A DNA stretch of 64,000 bases, taken from contig CM042089.1 of the NCBI GenBank assembly GCA_023512835.1, positions 51,579,427 to 51,643,426 of the forward strand, in the 5' to 3' direction. The notes beneath the pieces were generated by a model, which was given only the letters and a program-made list of their open reading frames with translations, did not search any database and was not told where the DNA came from. This DNA is from Taxillus chinensis. Its lineage: Eukaryota > Streptophyta > Magnoliopsida > Santalales > Loranthaceae. Positions 20,735 through 30,564 of this stretch are shown piece by piece. The translations under genes and the position numbers were made by a program. Position 1 is the first letter of the stretch; every line of letters starts with the position of its first letter.

Positions 20735-21597
20735 CCTACCGAACCGCCTGGTCTCTGGGCTCTCGCCTGATCCTGAGCTCGCTCAATAATGAGTGTCTTG
20801 TCGATTGCCTCCTTGTAGCCGGTCAACTGCATCGGTTCCAGCTTGTTTTTCAAAAATGGCCTCAAGCCCTGAATAAAATCCTACGTCTTACGGGTTTCCT
20901 TCTCCCAAGCCTCAAGAGCAAACTGCCCTAAATCTGTGAAGGCTTGCACATACTCACCCACCGTCTGGCTACCCTACTGAAGCTCATAATACTCTCTCCG
21001 TCAGGCATACTGTACCGAATTGGGAAAATACTCCCCAAAGAAGGGCTCCACAAACTCCCTCCAGCCCATCTGACTGCCATGGATAGCTCTAGTGGACTCC
21101 CAACACCTACGTGGGATACCCAATAGATAGTGCGTCGCCACTCGCACCTGCTCCTCATTTGGCACCCTAATCATCTCAAAGATGTCCTCTGTCCACCTAA
21201 TCCAGTCCTCGGCTGCCTCTGGCCCTAAACCATCCTCAAAAGTCTTGGGTTCATGTTTTAAAAACTGTGCAGCCCAGTCCACTCCTCGTCGTGCTGGCTC
21301 TATCACAACCTCCTACTAGTGCACATCCTGCACCACCCTCGCCTCCTGCTGCTGAGGCTGCTGCTGCCTCTTCAACTCATCCACCTCTCAAGCCATATCC
21401 CTCATCAAGCCCTGCATACCCTGCATGGCCTCCTGCAACTGAATCAACACCTGAGCCAAATTAGGTCCCACAATGGGAGCTGACGACCTCTACTGCCGGC
21501 TCTGCTGCCCCTGGTGCCCCGACTCTATCGTGGGCTCCTCTACCAGGCCCTAGCCTCAGACAACTCTCCTCGGTGATGCTATCACACTGGCCACAAC
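20735..21597 (-). pseudogene. Tekay-like gag fragment
   Basis: On the minus strand the frame contains 'WAAQFLKHEPKTFEDG', 'AEDWIRWTEDIF', 'WREFVEPFFGEYFP' and 'DLGQFALEAWEKETR', the retrotransposon gag capsid pattern of chromoviruses. An upstream Gln-rich stretch carries several stops, and more stops break the frame at about 21000, 20985 and 20880. The C-terminal part with the zinc knuckle would lie beyond 20735 and is absent. Gag builds the particle around the RNA. The start codon is not clear. Confidence 0.75.
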
Positions 21598-22060
21598 AAC
21601 AAATAACAAACGATTAACACTAGCACTGCTAGCACAAACAGCCATCAAAGGCACAAATCAACTCGTAGGTTCTCACCACACGACCCGTATGTCCATAACC
21701 ATGCATATAGCATCGTGTCCCCCTCAAGGTACACCACACGACCTGTAGGTCCACAACCATGCATATAGCATCGTGTCACCCCTTAGGGTACACCACATGC
21801 AAGTGCTGGCTCTCACAGCCACGTGTCGTCCAGGCACCACATACAAGCACATCCCACACAAAGACAATCTAGTGCTTTATATGCACACAATCATACCACT
21901 AGAGATGCATCCATTCCTACATATGCTCCTAGTATAATCTAACTGACACCAACATAACCTAGAATACATGTAAGGACTACATTGATCAAGCACCCTCCCT
22001 ACAGTTTTCCAAGTCACATGAAATCAATTAACCACCCCTCACTAACCTAGGTCCACTAAA
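21598..22060 (-). other. Leader of the minus-strand Tekay-like element
   Basis: No coding is seen. A block around 'ccatgcatatagcatcgtgt' occurs twice (about 21699-21718 and 21760-21779), each with 'ccacacgacc(c/t)gta' nearby, so there is a local direct repeat of about 60 bp. Confidence 0.6.
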
Positions 22061-22078
22061 CCATGCTCTAATACCAAC
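22061..22078 (-). promoter_or_regulatory. Primer binding site (initiator Met tRNA type)
   Basis: On the minus strand TTGGTATTAGAGCATGG follows the LTR end. It matches the TGGTATCAGAGC consensus of sites pairing with initiator methionine tRNA, with one C-to-T change. Confidence 0.8.
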
Positions 22079-22079
22079 T

Positions 22080-24169
22080 TGTCATGCCCCCAAATTCCAG
22101 GGAACCCAGAACTAGGAATATGACTTCCCCTTGCCCGCACCCGAAAGGTCAAGGGGTTGGTGACTAGCACCAATAGAGATTACATCGTGGGTGCTGTCTC
22201 AAACATGCAACCTTGTACAGTCATACATCAAAGGCAATCCTGTACATTCCCATATATCAACAACCATACAATAAGTCAAACAGTCATACAAACATCACAT
22301 CACAAATAATATGCAAATACAACTGTCCATGGACCCATGTCCGGGATACAATACACAATAATACAGAATACAATACTGTATTATACATCAGAGTAGTGGG
22401 CACGTCCTCCTAAAAGAAAGTCCTCCACTAGTCTCGGGTCACACCCGAAAAGGGAAATAACAAGTAGGGGTGAGCGATAAGCTCAGTAGGTGACCCCAAA
22501 ACTCTACATCATGCAAACATACAAGTCTATATGCTCAGTGTACTCATGCATCGTGTAGTGTGCACAATCATTAGGACACAACCTACAAACAAACATCAGG
22601 ACCCAGCCTGCCCACACAAGATAGCTTGTCCACGATCCTCCACGGGATCCCAGCTCAGGGCACTCAACCCTAGCTCCACGAGCTCAACGGCTCAACACGA
22701 TCCTCAACAGGATCCCAGCTCAGGGCACTCATCCCTACCACAACGCTATATGCTCGGACACAGTGCCACACAGGCCTGCCATCGGCATATGTGCCTGCCA
22801 TGGCCACAGCGCAATATGCCTGGCCATAGTGCCACACTGGCCTGCCATTGGTGCATATGCCTGCCCCGTCAACCACATAGCATCATCTGTGCTTCACGGT
22901 GAGAACCCAACAAGCCGTAGTTCCTCAAACCAACATACCAACACTAATATGGCATTAAGGTTCACCATACTCCCTCTATAACTAAAGCCAGTCTTCACGA
23001 ATCGATCATCATTCCTTGACCAAGGAAGAAGATACCCATAGGAGTTGTTTTCTTGAAATAAAAAGTCCTGGCATTGTATCCCCATATCATAACTAAGATA
23101 ATCTGATTTTTGGGGATTTTTCTGAGATGTCTAGCCCCACTTTCCAAAAATTCACCTCTACGAAAAACTGGATTTTTTCGAGATCTTGCACTAAATCCCA
23201 ATTTTCACATTTTGAAGGAGTGGGAATTTATTTTTCTAGTATTTTTCTTTGAATCCAAATGGGGGGAATTTCGTTATTTACATTGTAACTTAAGTATTAT
23301 ACTTAAGTGTGGAGAGGCATCATAATGGTTACAATGTAAATGGGTTCAGACACCCTGGCAACATACACTAGCAACTGCAATGTCTAACTGCTCGAGACTC
23401 CCCGCTCGAGACACCTTGCTCGACACTGTTCGACACTTTAAGCTCGAGCACATGCTCGAGGCTCTGCTCGATACTCTACTCGAAGCTAGCCTCGAGTAGT
23501 TCCCCAGTCGCGAACTACCGACTGTGTTCTTCCCGATTTCATCCCAAAACCCAATTATACTCATTAAATCTCCATTTTGAAGCAACAATTCACCCCTATT
23601 AAGGGTTTCTAACGTGATCTAGCAACATTAAGCTACCAAACAACCAAAATCATCTAGGTTTCATGCTTAATTTCCATTTTTCTCCAATTTCTAAGGTTTA
23701 TCATGAATTTTCATGATTTTATCTAATCCTCACATGTTAATCCAATGAAACAGCAAGAAAAGGGTGAAGAATCAATGGAACACTTACCTGGAATGATTCT
23801 TGATGATCGAACAAGCTTAAAACGCCCCAAAGCAAAGGCTCCAAGCTTCTCTCTCTCTCTTTAACACACGAACACAATATTAATTGACCTCTCGAAGTCA
23901 CGAACTCCAAATTAAGCCCAAGTACAGTTAAAATGCTCAAAATGACAAGCACGTCACTATCCAGATATTTTCCAACCTAATTGACCACTCAAACGCAAGG
24001 TCAACCAATAAACCCCAAAAAGTCAATAATCGGGCCACTCGGGGCCCCGACTCGAAATTGGGCCCAATTACAGTCAAAATGCTCACATTGACGAACACAA
24101 TATTGTCCAAATATTTTTAGCAACAGAGAAAGACTATCTCTCAGCCCTACCCAAATACGGGTCTTTACA
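22080..24169 (-). repeat. 5' LTR of Tekay-like element (family 2)
   Basis: On the minus strand it begins TGTAAAGACCCG and ends GGGGCATGACA, with TG/CA ends. It contains a splice-donor-like CCAGGTAAGT on the minus strand near 23785 and the hairpin arms described at 6059. A CTCGAG-rich array (23385-23505) stands where the other family 2 LTR has ACTACGA repeats. Confidence 0.82.
23385..23505. repeat. CTCGAG-rich motif array
   Basis: GCTCGAGA, GCTCGACAC, CTCGAGCAC and CTCGAAGC words recur within about 120 bp. CTCGAG is itself a palindrome. It is specific to this LTR copy within otherwise similar flanks. Confidence 0.75.
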
Positions 24170-24573
24170 GTCTTCTTATCCTTAGTTCGTTTGAGTGGAA
24201 GACTTGCCTTTTTATTCCATGATAACTTTTTCTTACTCTATACGAGATGTAGATTGGGATTCTTATTCCGCATCTATTTAACTTAGTCCATTTAAAGTGT
24301 ATGGCACGGATTCCTTAGTCAGTAACATTAAGCATTTGGTCCGCACGAGTGATCCTTATTCCGTATGAAGACTTGGTTATGTACCAAGTAACTGACGATA
24401 CTCACAATTGTTCGGATCAGGATTATGTATCTTGTCCTTAGCTTTTCTCTCACGAGTGAAGGTCTGGATTAAGGTTATATCTTCTGCAACAACTAAGAGT
24501 AAACATATAAGGTCTCAGATCAAATTATACAAGGTTTTATCCGCATCATCCAAATTCTGGGCTTGATCCAACA
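24170..24573 (-). repeat. SIRE-type LTR fragment, minus strand
   Basis: On the minus strand it begins TGTTGGATCAAGCCCAGAA like the LTR of SIRE copy 1 and follows its first 400 bases with moderate divergence ('ggacaagatacataatcctg', 'accaagtcttcatacgga'). It is broken by the Tekay-like LTR at 24169/24170. Confidence 0.8.
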
Positions 24574-25572
24574 GTCTTGCCCCTCTTATGGAATGCTTGA
24601 GGAATGTTGGGGCGGAATCTAGCAAAAAGGGTGGCAAAAGATCTATATTTTCCAGCAAATAATAGCAAAAATCATCCAAAATAATCAACCCAGAACTATG
24701 TTTTTTTTCAAAACTTTTCTCTCGAAACAATATCGCACTATGTTCTCAAGTTTGGAAAAATCTTCTCCAGTCCGTACCTAATGATCTCTTGTTGGGTGTG
24801 TGAAGTTTATTTATAGGCCTTAGGAGGGGACTAACTGACATCTTGGAAATTAGATGAGTGCTGGCATGAGACTTCGGGTTTCCAAGTGTCAAAGAGCAAG
24901 TATCCAAGCACTGACATGTGTGCTTCTAAGGTAGAAATAAGTCCCAAGGCGTAAAATTGTACTTTTCTGAGTGTCTAGTATTTAAAATTCGCATTTTGGA
25001 CTATTGAGATCTATTTTTGAGAAAAACAATGCTTAATACATTGGGCGCTTAAAAGGATCATGAAATGACATCATTTTGGGGTCGTTGGCAGGAGAAAACT
25101 CGAAGATTCGAAGCTCACTTGAAGTTCCAAAACTTTGACTCGAAGATCGAAGCTAACTTGAGGACTCAGAGGCTTGAAGCTGACTTGAAAACTCGAAGAC
25201 TCGAAGCTGACACGAAGACTCAAAGCTGACTCAAAGATATGAAGCTAATTTGAAGACCCAAAGCTGACTCGAAGATCCGAATGTAACTCAAAAACCCAAA
25301 AATGAGGGTCAAAGACTCGAATACTCAAAGATAAAGGTCAAAGATCCAAAGTTTTTTTAATTATCCATTTGCCCCCACCTAAAATGCCAAAAATGTAATG
25401 TCTTGTGGGGTTGATTTGGGGAGACCCGTATTTACTTAAATTGATGTTTCAGAGAATTTTGAAGGGTCACATTTTTAGATAGTTTGACCAGGAGCATTGA
25501 TCGTCTTTTGGTAACATTGACTTTTGCTAACAAAAACTATTTTAGCCATAACTTCTAATATTCCCAGGTTCT
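24574..25572 (-). repeat. Ogre-like LTR fragment, diverged, minus strand
   Basis: On the minus strand 25572-25360 matches the Ogre LTR block 'agaagttatggc' to 'ggcattttaggtgggggcaa'. A TCGAAG-type array (about 25345-25090) follows, then a stretch with CCTATAAATAAA near 24805-24820 that could be the TATA region. The 5' end of the LTR is missing and the 3' half does not match copies A or C, so this is another subfamily. Confidence 0.6.
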
Positions 25573-26990
25573 AAGTGTGATCGTCTTGGTATGCGTGTGT
25601 GTATACAGAGAAGGGGGTGAATCTATATACTTTAAAATAATTCCTTTAGTTTTAAAGAGTAGGATACTTTAGAGGTATTCCAATAGGTGTGGTTCTTGTT
25701 TGGGTGGTATGTTGGTGTCTCATGCAAGATCAACTCTTTTTTCTTTTAAATGTAAATACAGAAACAGTATTACTCCAGAGCTCACTCACTGTGTAGAGCT
25801 GTCTGATGCAATTTGCTCCTACATATTCAGTCGTTCGCTATGCACGACCTTTAACCACTCCTTTTGCCGAACTCACAATCTGTTCTTTGAATGTATAAGG
25901 AAGAAAGACAGATTAACTCACTGTTATCTTTCTTTGAATCTTCCTCTCTCTCTGTATTTCATATGAACTACTCTACGTCACCTTTTTATCTCTTCAGATA
26001 CATTTCTTGTCTGCTCAAAAATATTATGGGCGCTTACTTGCAGGTCAGGAACATTCCTTGTTTTATAGGTCGGCCAAAGTTAGAAACCCTTCTGCTAGGG
26101 TTAAGCATGTTTCTTCCTTCAATCTTCACAGTTGAAACATGTTAAACCACCCTTGGATGACATCCACGTGTTTTTTAGTACTTGGTGTACTTAAAACCGC
26201 TGTCTAGGTAACGACTTACTTAAACGATGAACTTCAGCACGTTTTGCTCCTTCGCAGCGTGCTCTGTTCCTTTGACTAGCCACCACCTCGAAGATATTGC
26301 CTCATAGCATTTCTACAAGTCTACGAACTTTCATCTTTGACTCTCTGAGTCAGAGTCTTCGAACTTCCTTTTGCTCTCTGCCTTCAAGCTAGATCAAAAT
26401 CAACGCTTAACTGACATCTCATTTTATGAGCCTTTGAGCTCTACGAGACTTCGAGTCAGTGATAGCTGTATTCTGCCTTGGCTGATTAACTGTTCACAGC
26501 TCTCTGCAATAGGTCCTTCAATCTATGACCCTACGAGCTTCGACTCTACGACCCTACATGCTGTAACTCTACGAGTCTTTGCTTCGAGTCTGTGAGATGC
26601 AGCTCTTTACCTGTCTGCACCTTGGGTCTATGAAACTACGACCCTGTGGCCCTTCGAGGCTTCGACCCTGTGCCTCTTCAAGGCTTCGACCCTGTAGTCC
26701 TTTGAGGGTTCTTCGAGCTCCATGGTCTAATAGTTTACGACCTTCGACCTTCGAGTTGCCTGGTCTACAACCTTCGACCTTCAAGTTGCCTGGTCTACGA
26801 CCTTCGAGTCGCCTAATCTACGACCTTCGACCCTACTAGCTACGAGTCTACAGATCTTCAAGTTAAGGACGTATATAGGTAGACTCTAAGAGATCACTCT
26901 ACGAAGTTATCCAAGCATGTACAGTTCTTCGACTTAGACCTTCGTCCCTACAAATTCCGTTTCTGTATAATGTTGACAACAATGACAACT
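25573..26990 (-). repeat. Copia-type LTR, minus strand
   Basis: On the minus strand the end reads 'gattcacccccttctc' then 'cacttagaacctgg', like the Copia-type LTR end at 9490-9523. The 5' half (26280-26940) is a CTACGACCTTCGAC / CTACGAGTC array. Limits are approximate; a possible start is TGTTGTCAACATTATACAG near 26980. I see no gene in it. Confidence 0.5.
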
Positions 26991-27207
26991 CAACCTCGCG
27001 GGAACAACAACTTCTCTGTTTTAATTTGGAATTAAACACGGTCAGAGTGTGTTATTTTCCAAATTTCATTATCTATCCTTTAGTGTTGACCTTGGGGCAT
27101 TTTGAAGTGGTTTTCAATCTTGGGCTTCTTTGCCAAGTACGGTAGCGATCTGGTCCAGCCAAAATGCGATCCAATAGTAGCCTTCATTTTTTTTCAAACA
27201 CACTAGC
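26991..27207. other. Unassigned sequence
   Basis: About 220 bp with no coding frame and no match to other parts of the window. It is the left flank of SIRE copy 1. Confidence 0.5.
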
Positions 27208-27212
27208 CTAAG
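27208..27212. repeat. Target site duplication of SIRE 1, left
   Basis: CTAAG stands directly before the 5' LTR and again directly after the 3' LTR. Confidence 0.92.
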
Positions 27213-28203
27213 TGTTGGATCAAGCCCAGAATTTGGATAATGCTGATAAAGCCCTATGTAATTTGATTTGCGATCTTTTGTGTTTTGTCTTTAATCATTG
27301 AAGAAGATATGTTATTAATCCGGAGATACACTCGTAAGAGCAAAGCTAAGGACAGGATACATAATCCTAATCCAGACGAGATTGAGTGTCATCAAACACT
27401 TGGTAAATAACCAAGTCCCCCATACATACGGAGTAAGGAAGTACTGATGCGGAATAAGGACTCGAGTCTTTATTCGCACGGAGTAAGGAAACCAGATGCA
27501 GAGTAAGGAATCCGGACCACTCACTCATGCGGAGTAAGGATGTTCTAGTACGGAGTAAGGTTCCGAGCTTCATTAGCAACGGAGTAAGGAAAATTACACC
27601 GGACCAAGAAGTTGCTACTTCAACTTACCGCATTTAAAGTTATCAGCTCGTAGTGTCCCGATGTAAGACAAACTCGTTGAGAACCTGAAGAATCTTACAC
27701 GTGGATCACCCGGATATATGGACACAACTTTAATTATACTTGGGAACTCACAAAGGCACTTATACTCTTCAAACCCAAGATCTTGAGCTCCACAAACCAC
27801 AGCAGTCAAGGCAGAGAGATTACCGAGGAATAGTTAGTGCTGAATGCATTCCGGAACTACAAGTTCCAAGGTTGTCTCTTAGGAATGTTTTTATAAATAT
27901 TCATACTTGTACATTTGAAATAGCCTGTGTGTGCGAGCGAGCCTAAATCAACCCAGTGTATGCACAAGAGTTCAAAGACATAATATAGGCTAGTGTGTGA
28001 ATCCTTTTGTAAACAGAGTGTAAAAGAGTCTTGCTTCTATTTTGTTGTATTTATCTTTTGATAATAAAACAAAATACTTCCACTATCTGGTTATCTTCCG
28101 CAGTGATTCTATCACTTAACTAGATAAGTGTTGTGTCATAAGAGAATCAAAAGAGTTTCGATAAGAGCCTATTCACCCCCCTCTAAGCTCCAAGGGACCA
28201 TCA
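27213..28203 (+). repeat. 5' LTR of SIRE 1
   Basis: 991 bp, TGTTGG to CATCA. It contains scattered CGGAGTAAGG motifs (27426-27595). It is 141 bp shorter than the 3' LTR, because one stretch between two GAGTAAGG words is missing after 'tagtacggagtaagg' (about 27556). SIRE 2 has the longer form, so the deletion happened here. Confidence 0.93.
27891..28070 (+). promoter_or_regulatory. SIRE LTR TATA-like box and poly(A) signal
   Basis: TTATAAATAT at 27891-27900 is repeated in the 3' LTR (about 39308-39317) and replaced by CTATATATATG in SIRE 2 (52979-52989). AATAAAAC near 28063 (AATAAAGC near 53164 in SIRE 2) is a plausible polyadenylation signal about 170 bp downstream, giving a short R region. 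Both are inferred from position and conservation. Confidence 0.5.
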
Positions 28204-28205
28204 AG

Positions 28206-28218
28206 TGGTATTAGAGCA
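28206..28218 (+). promoter_or_regulatory. Primer binding site of SIRE 1
   Basis: TGGTATTAGAGCA lies two bases after the LTR. SIRE 2 has TGGTATCAGAGCA. It pairs with initiator methionine tRNA; copy 1 carries one C-to-T change. Confidence 0.88.
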
Positions 28219-28264
28219 CGTTCTATTTGTTCTAAGTAGAGATCCCATTCTTTCACTCTAAGCA

Positions 28265-30564
28265 ATGGCAGAAGAAAGCAGTATGCTATTCAACACTCGC
28301 CTTAACTCCGGAGGTGCACAAGAGCCTATCCCGAATCGAAGCAGCAGTGAAAACGTCGACCCACCTCAACCTGCTGCTGCCGCCACTCCTCAACCATGGA
28401 GTACTGGTTTTACTCTGACAAAACCGCCCAAATTCACACCTGAGCTTTTCTCCCAGTGGAAACCTCGTATGAAGAGGTTTATGGTATGCCATGATCATCT
28501 CATGTGGCCCTGTCTTCATCAGGAGATTCCAATTCTGATGACTATTGGAGAACATGGAGTTAGAAGGCCAAAGACGGATGCCGAACTTACCAACGATGAA
28601 AGAGCTTGGCAGTGCGCTAGCGAAAAGGCTCTAGCTTACGTTACATCGTCTTTGGATTCCGAGGCTTTCACGGACGTCCAGGGCTGCAAGACAGCAAAAG
28701 CTATCTGGGATAAATTGACAATCCTCTATGAGGGGAGTCAGTCCCAGATGCAAAACGTGATATGTGCTCTCAGACAGAACTTTGAGAGTTTCAATCACAA
28801 ACCTGGCGAATCCCTTGAGAGCATCTATCGGAGATTCGGCAAGCTCATTCTAGAGCTAAAAACTGTCAATGAACACTACACTCAGTCTCAAATCAATGAC
28901 AAGTTCTTTCGATCCCTGCCGGATCGCTACTACTCCAAACAGCTCCAGATGCAAGCTGACAAAAACTGGCCGTTTACTGCCCTTGAAGAAATATACGGAG
29001 AGCTTCGGACTCATGAGGTCAGATTCAGATACACTGACCGTGATGAGAAAATAGCTCGAAAAGAAAAAGGGGTAGCCCTCAAAGCTACGGAATGCTCCAG
29101 TAATCATCAAGAGGATGATACGGATGAGTCAGAGAATTCTGACTCAGACACAGAAGAGGAAATAGCTCTTCTTGTCAAATCCTTTGAACGATTCCTTCAG
29201 AAAAGTAGAAAAGGATTCAGAAGAGGCCCCTCGTCATCCAGAAGGAAGGAGCGATCGGAGTCGAGCTCCCAAGAATGCTTTAATTGTGGGAAACCCGGTC
29301 ACTGGGCCAAGGAATGCAGATCCAAATATAAGACGACAGAGAAAAGTGACAAGATTACTCCTCGACGTACCACCTCAGACAACAGCAAGAACAAGAGGAA
29401 GGCGTTCGTGAAAAAATACATCAGTGACTTGGAAGAAGAGGAGGAATCCTCGGATGATGAGCCAACTCCTAAGCCGAACATCTGCCTCATGGCAAATACT
29501 GAGGTACCTTCTATCTCTGAGCTCATGAGTAAAATAGAATCTCTTATTACTGAACGTGATCATGAAAAGAATGAGAGACTAATAATTACTCAAATGTACA
29601 AAGATATGGAAAGTTAGAATAAACGTCTTGAAATTACTCTTACTAGACTTGAAAAAGACATAGCTGACTTCAGAGGAAAAGAAGCTTGGTATCACGATCT
29701 AAGAGCTAAAAATCATCTGCTAAATACCAATCTCTCAGGCCTAAAAGTTATTGTAAAAAGACTCGAGAATGAACTTGAATAGGAAAAGGAAATAAATCGT
29801 AAGTGGCTTCAATCCGGGGAAATAGCCTCTTCATTTAGGACTGATCCAGATAATATTCGAGTCAAACCTGGCCTAGGCTCCGAATCATCAACCTCCAATT
29901 CTCAAGCTACTGAGTGTCCTCCGGATTTCACTCCAAAACTAACGAACTTATATCCTGTTAGTACGTCTAAACCGTTGGATGGTTTCATTTCAGGTGGCAC
30001 CATAGTTTATGAATGTGGAGTCGAGGCTATTACTGCACTTCCCGAAGCAGTAGCACCCGTAACTAATGATGAAGGGAAGGCTGCTGCAGTTAAAGCCAAA
30101 AATGTAGCACCCAAAAAGAAAGGAAAGGCTAAGGCTGACGCATCTAGGGCCAAGAGCGCGTCACCCAAACGCAATGGATTAGGCCACAGGGAACAGAGTA
30201 GAAAGTCTGTAAAATCTAAGAGACCTGTATCCCCTCTTTATACTCCGCATTATAGTGTCTGTTCCATCTTTAGGGAATAGGTCATTATCACTATGAATGT
30301 TGGAGTTTATCTGATAACTGGCTTTGTAATCAAATTCGTACCAATAAAGATCAGTTCAATAAAAAGGGTTCTTCGAGCAAAACAAAATCTAAACCTCAAA
30401 GGAGTGTCTCTACCAAGATAACCCAAATAAAAGAAGCAGCTGAAACTAACAAATTAAAGCCAACTTGGAGAGCTAAAAGTCCTAGCAAAGTCAATTCCGG
30501 AACTGTTGACATTACTGCTGTTCTTTCTAACCGCCCGAAACAAGTTTGGGCACTAAAAGTGTAA
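28265..30564 (+). pseudogene. SIRE 1 gag
   Basis: ATG 28265 opens a frame with the Copia gag domain ('FTPELFSQWKPRMKRFM' to 'RSLPDRYYSKQLQ'), an acidic stretch ('ESENSDSDTEEE'), and a CCHC knuckle CFNCGKPGHWAKEC (29276-29317, residues 338-351). A coiled-coil and basic tail follows. Gag forms the particle and binds RNA. Stops at 29615, 29779 and 30278 break the frame; SIRE 2 reads through all three. A second knuckle present in SIRE 2 (CSICRKIGHYHYEC) is ruined here by Cys-to-Phe and a stop. The frame ends at TAA 30562, a stop that is also present in SIRE 2. Confidence 0.9.

Larger units (their letters stand above)
20735..24169 (-). mobile_element. Tekay-like Gypsy element (family 2), 5' part, minus strand
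   Basis: Reading right to left: 5' LTR (24169-22080), Met-type primer site, leader and gag, cut at 20735 by the Ogre A 3' LTR. The rest of the element is not adjacent. The LTR is inserted in an antisense SIRE LTR; the plus-strand bases next to it are GTCTT (24170-24174). Confidence 0.8.

Noticed and set aside
5701..24169. Single split minus-strand Tekay-like element with its 3' LTR at 5701-7352 and 5' LTR at 22080-24169
   Set aside because: Orientation and order fit, but the two LTRs differ strongly and have unrelated motif-array centres, so they are not a pair from one insertion.
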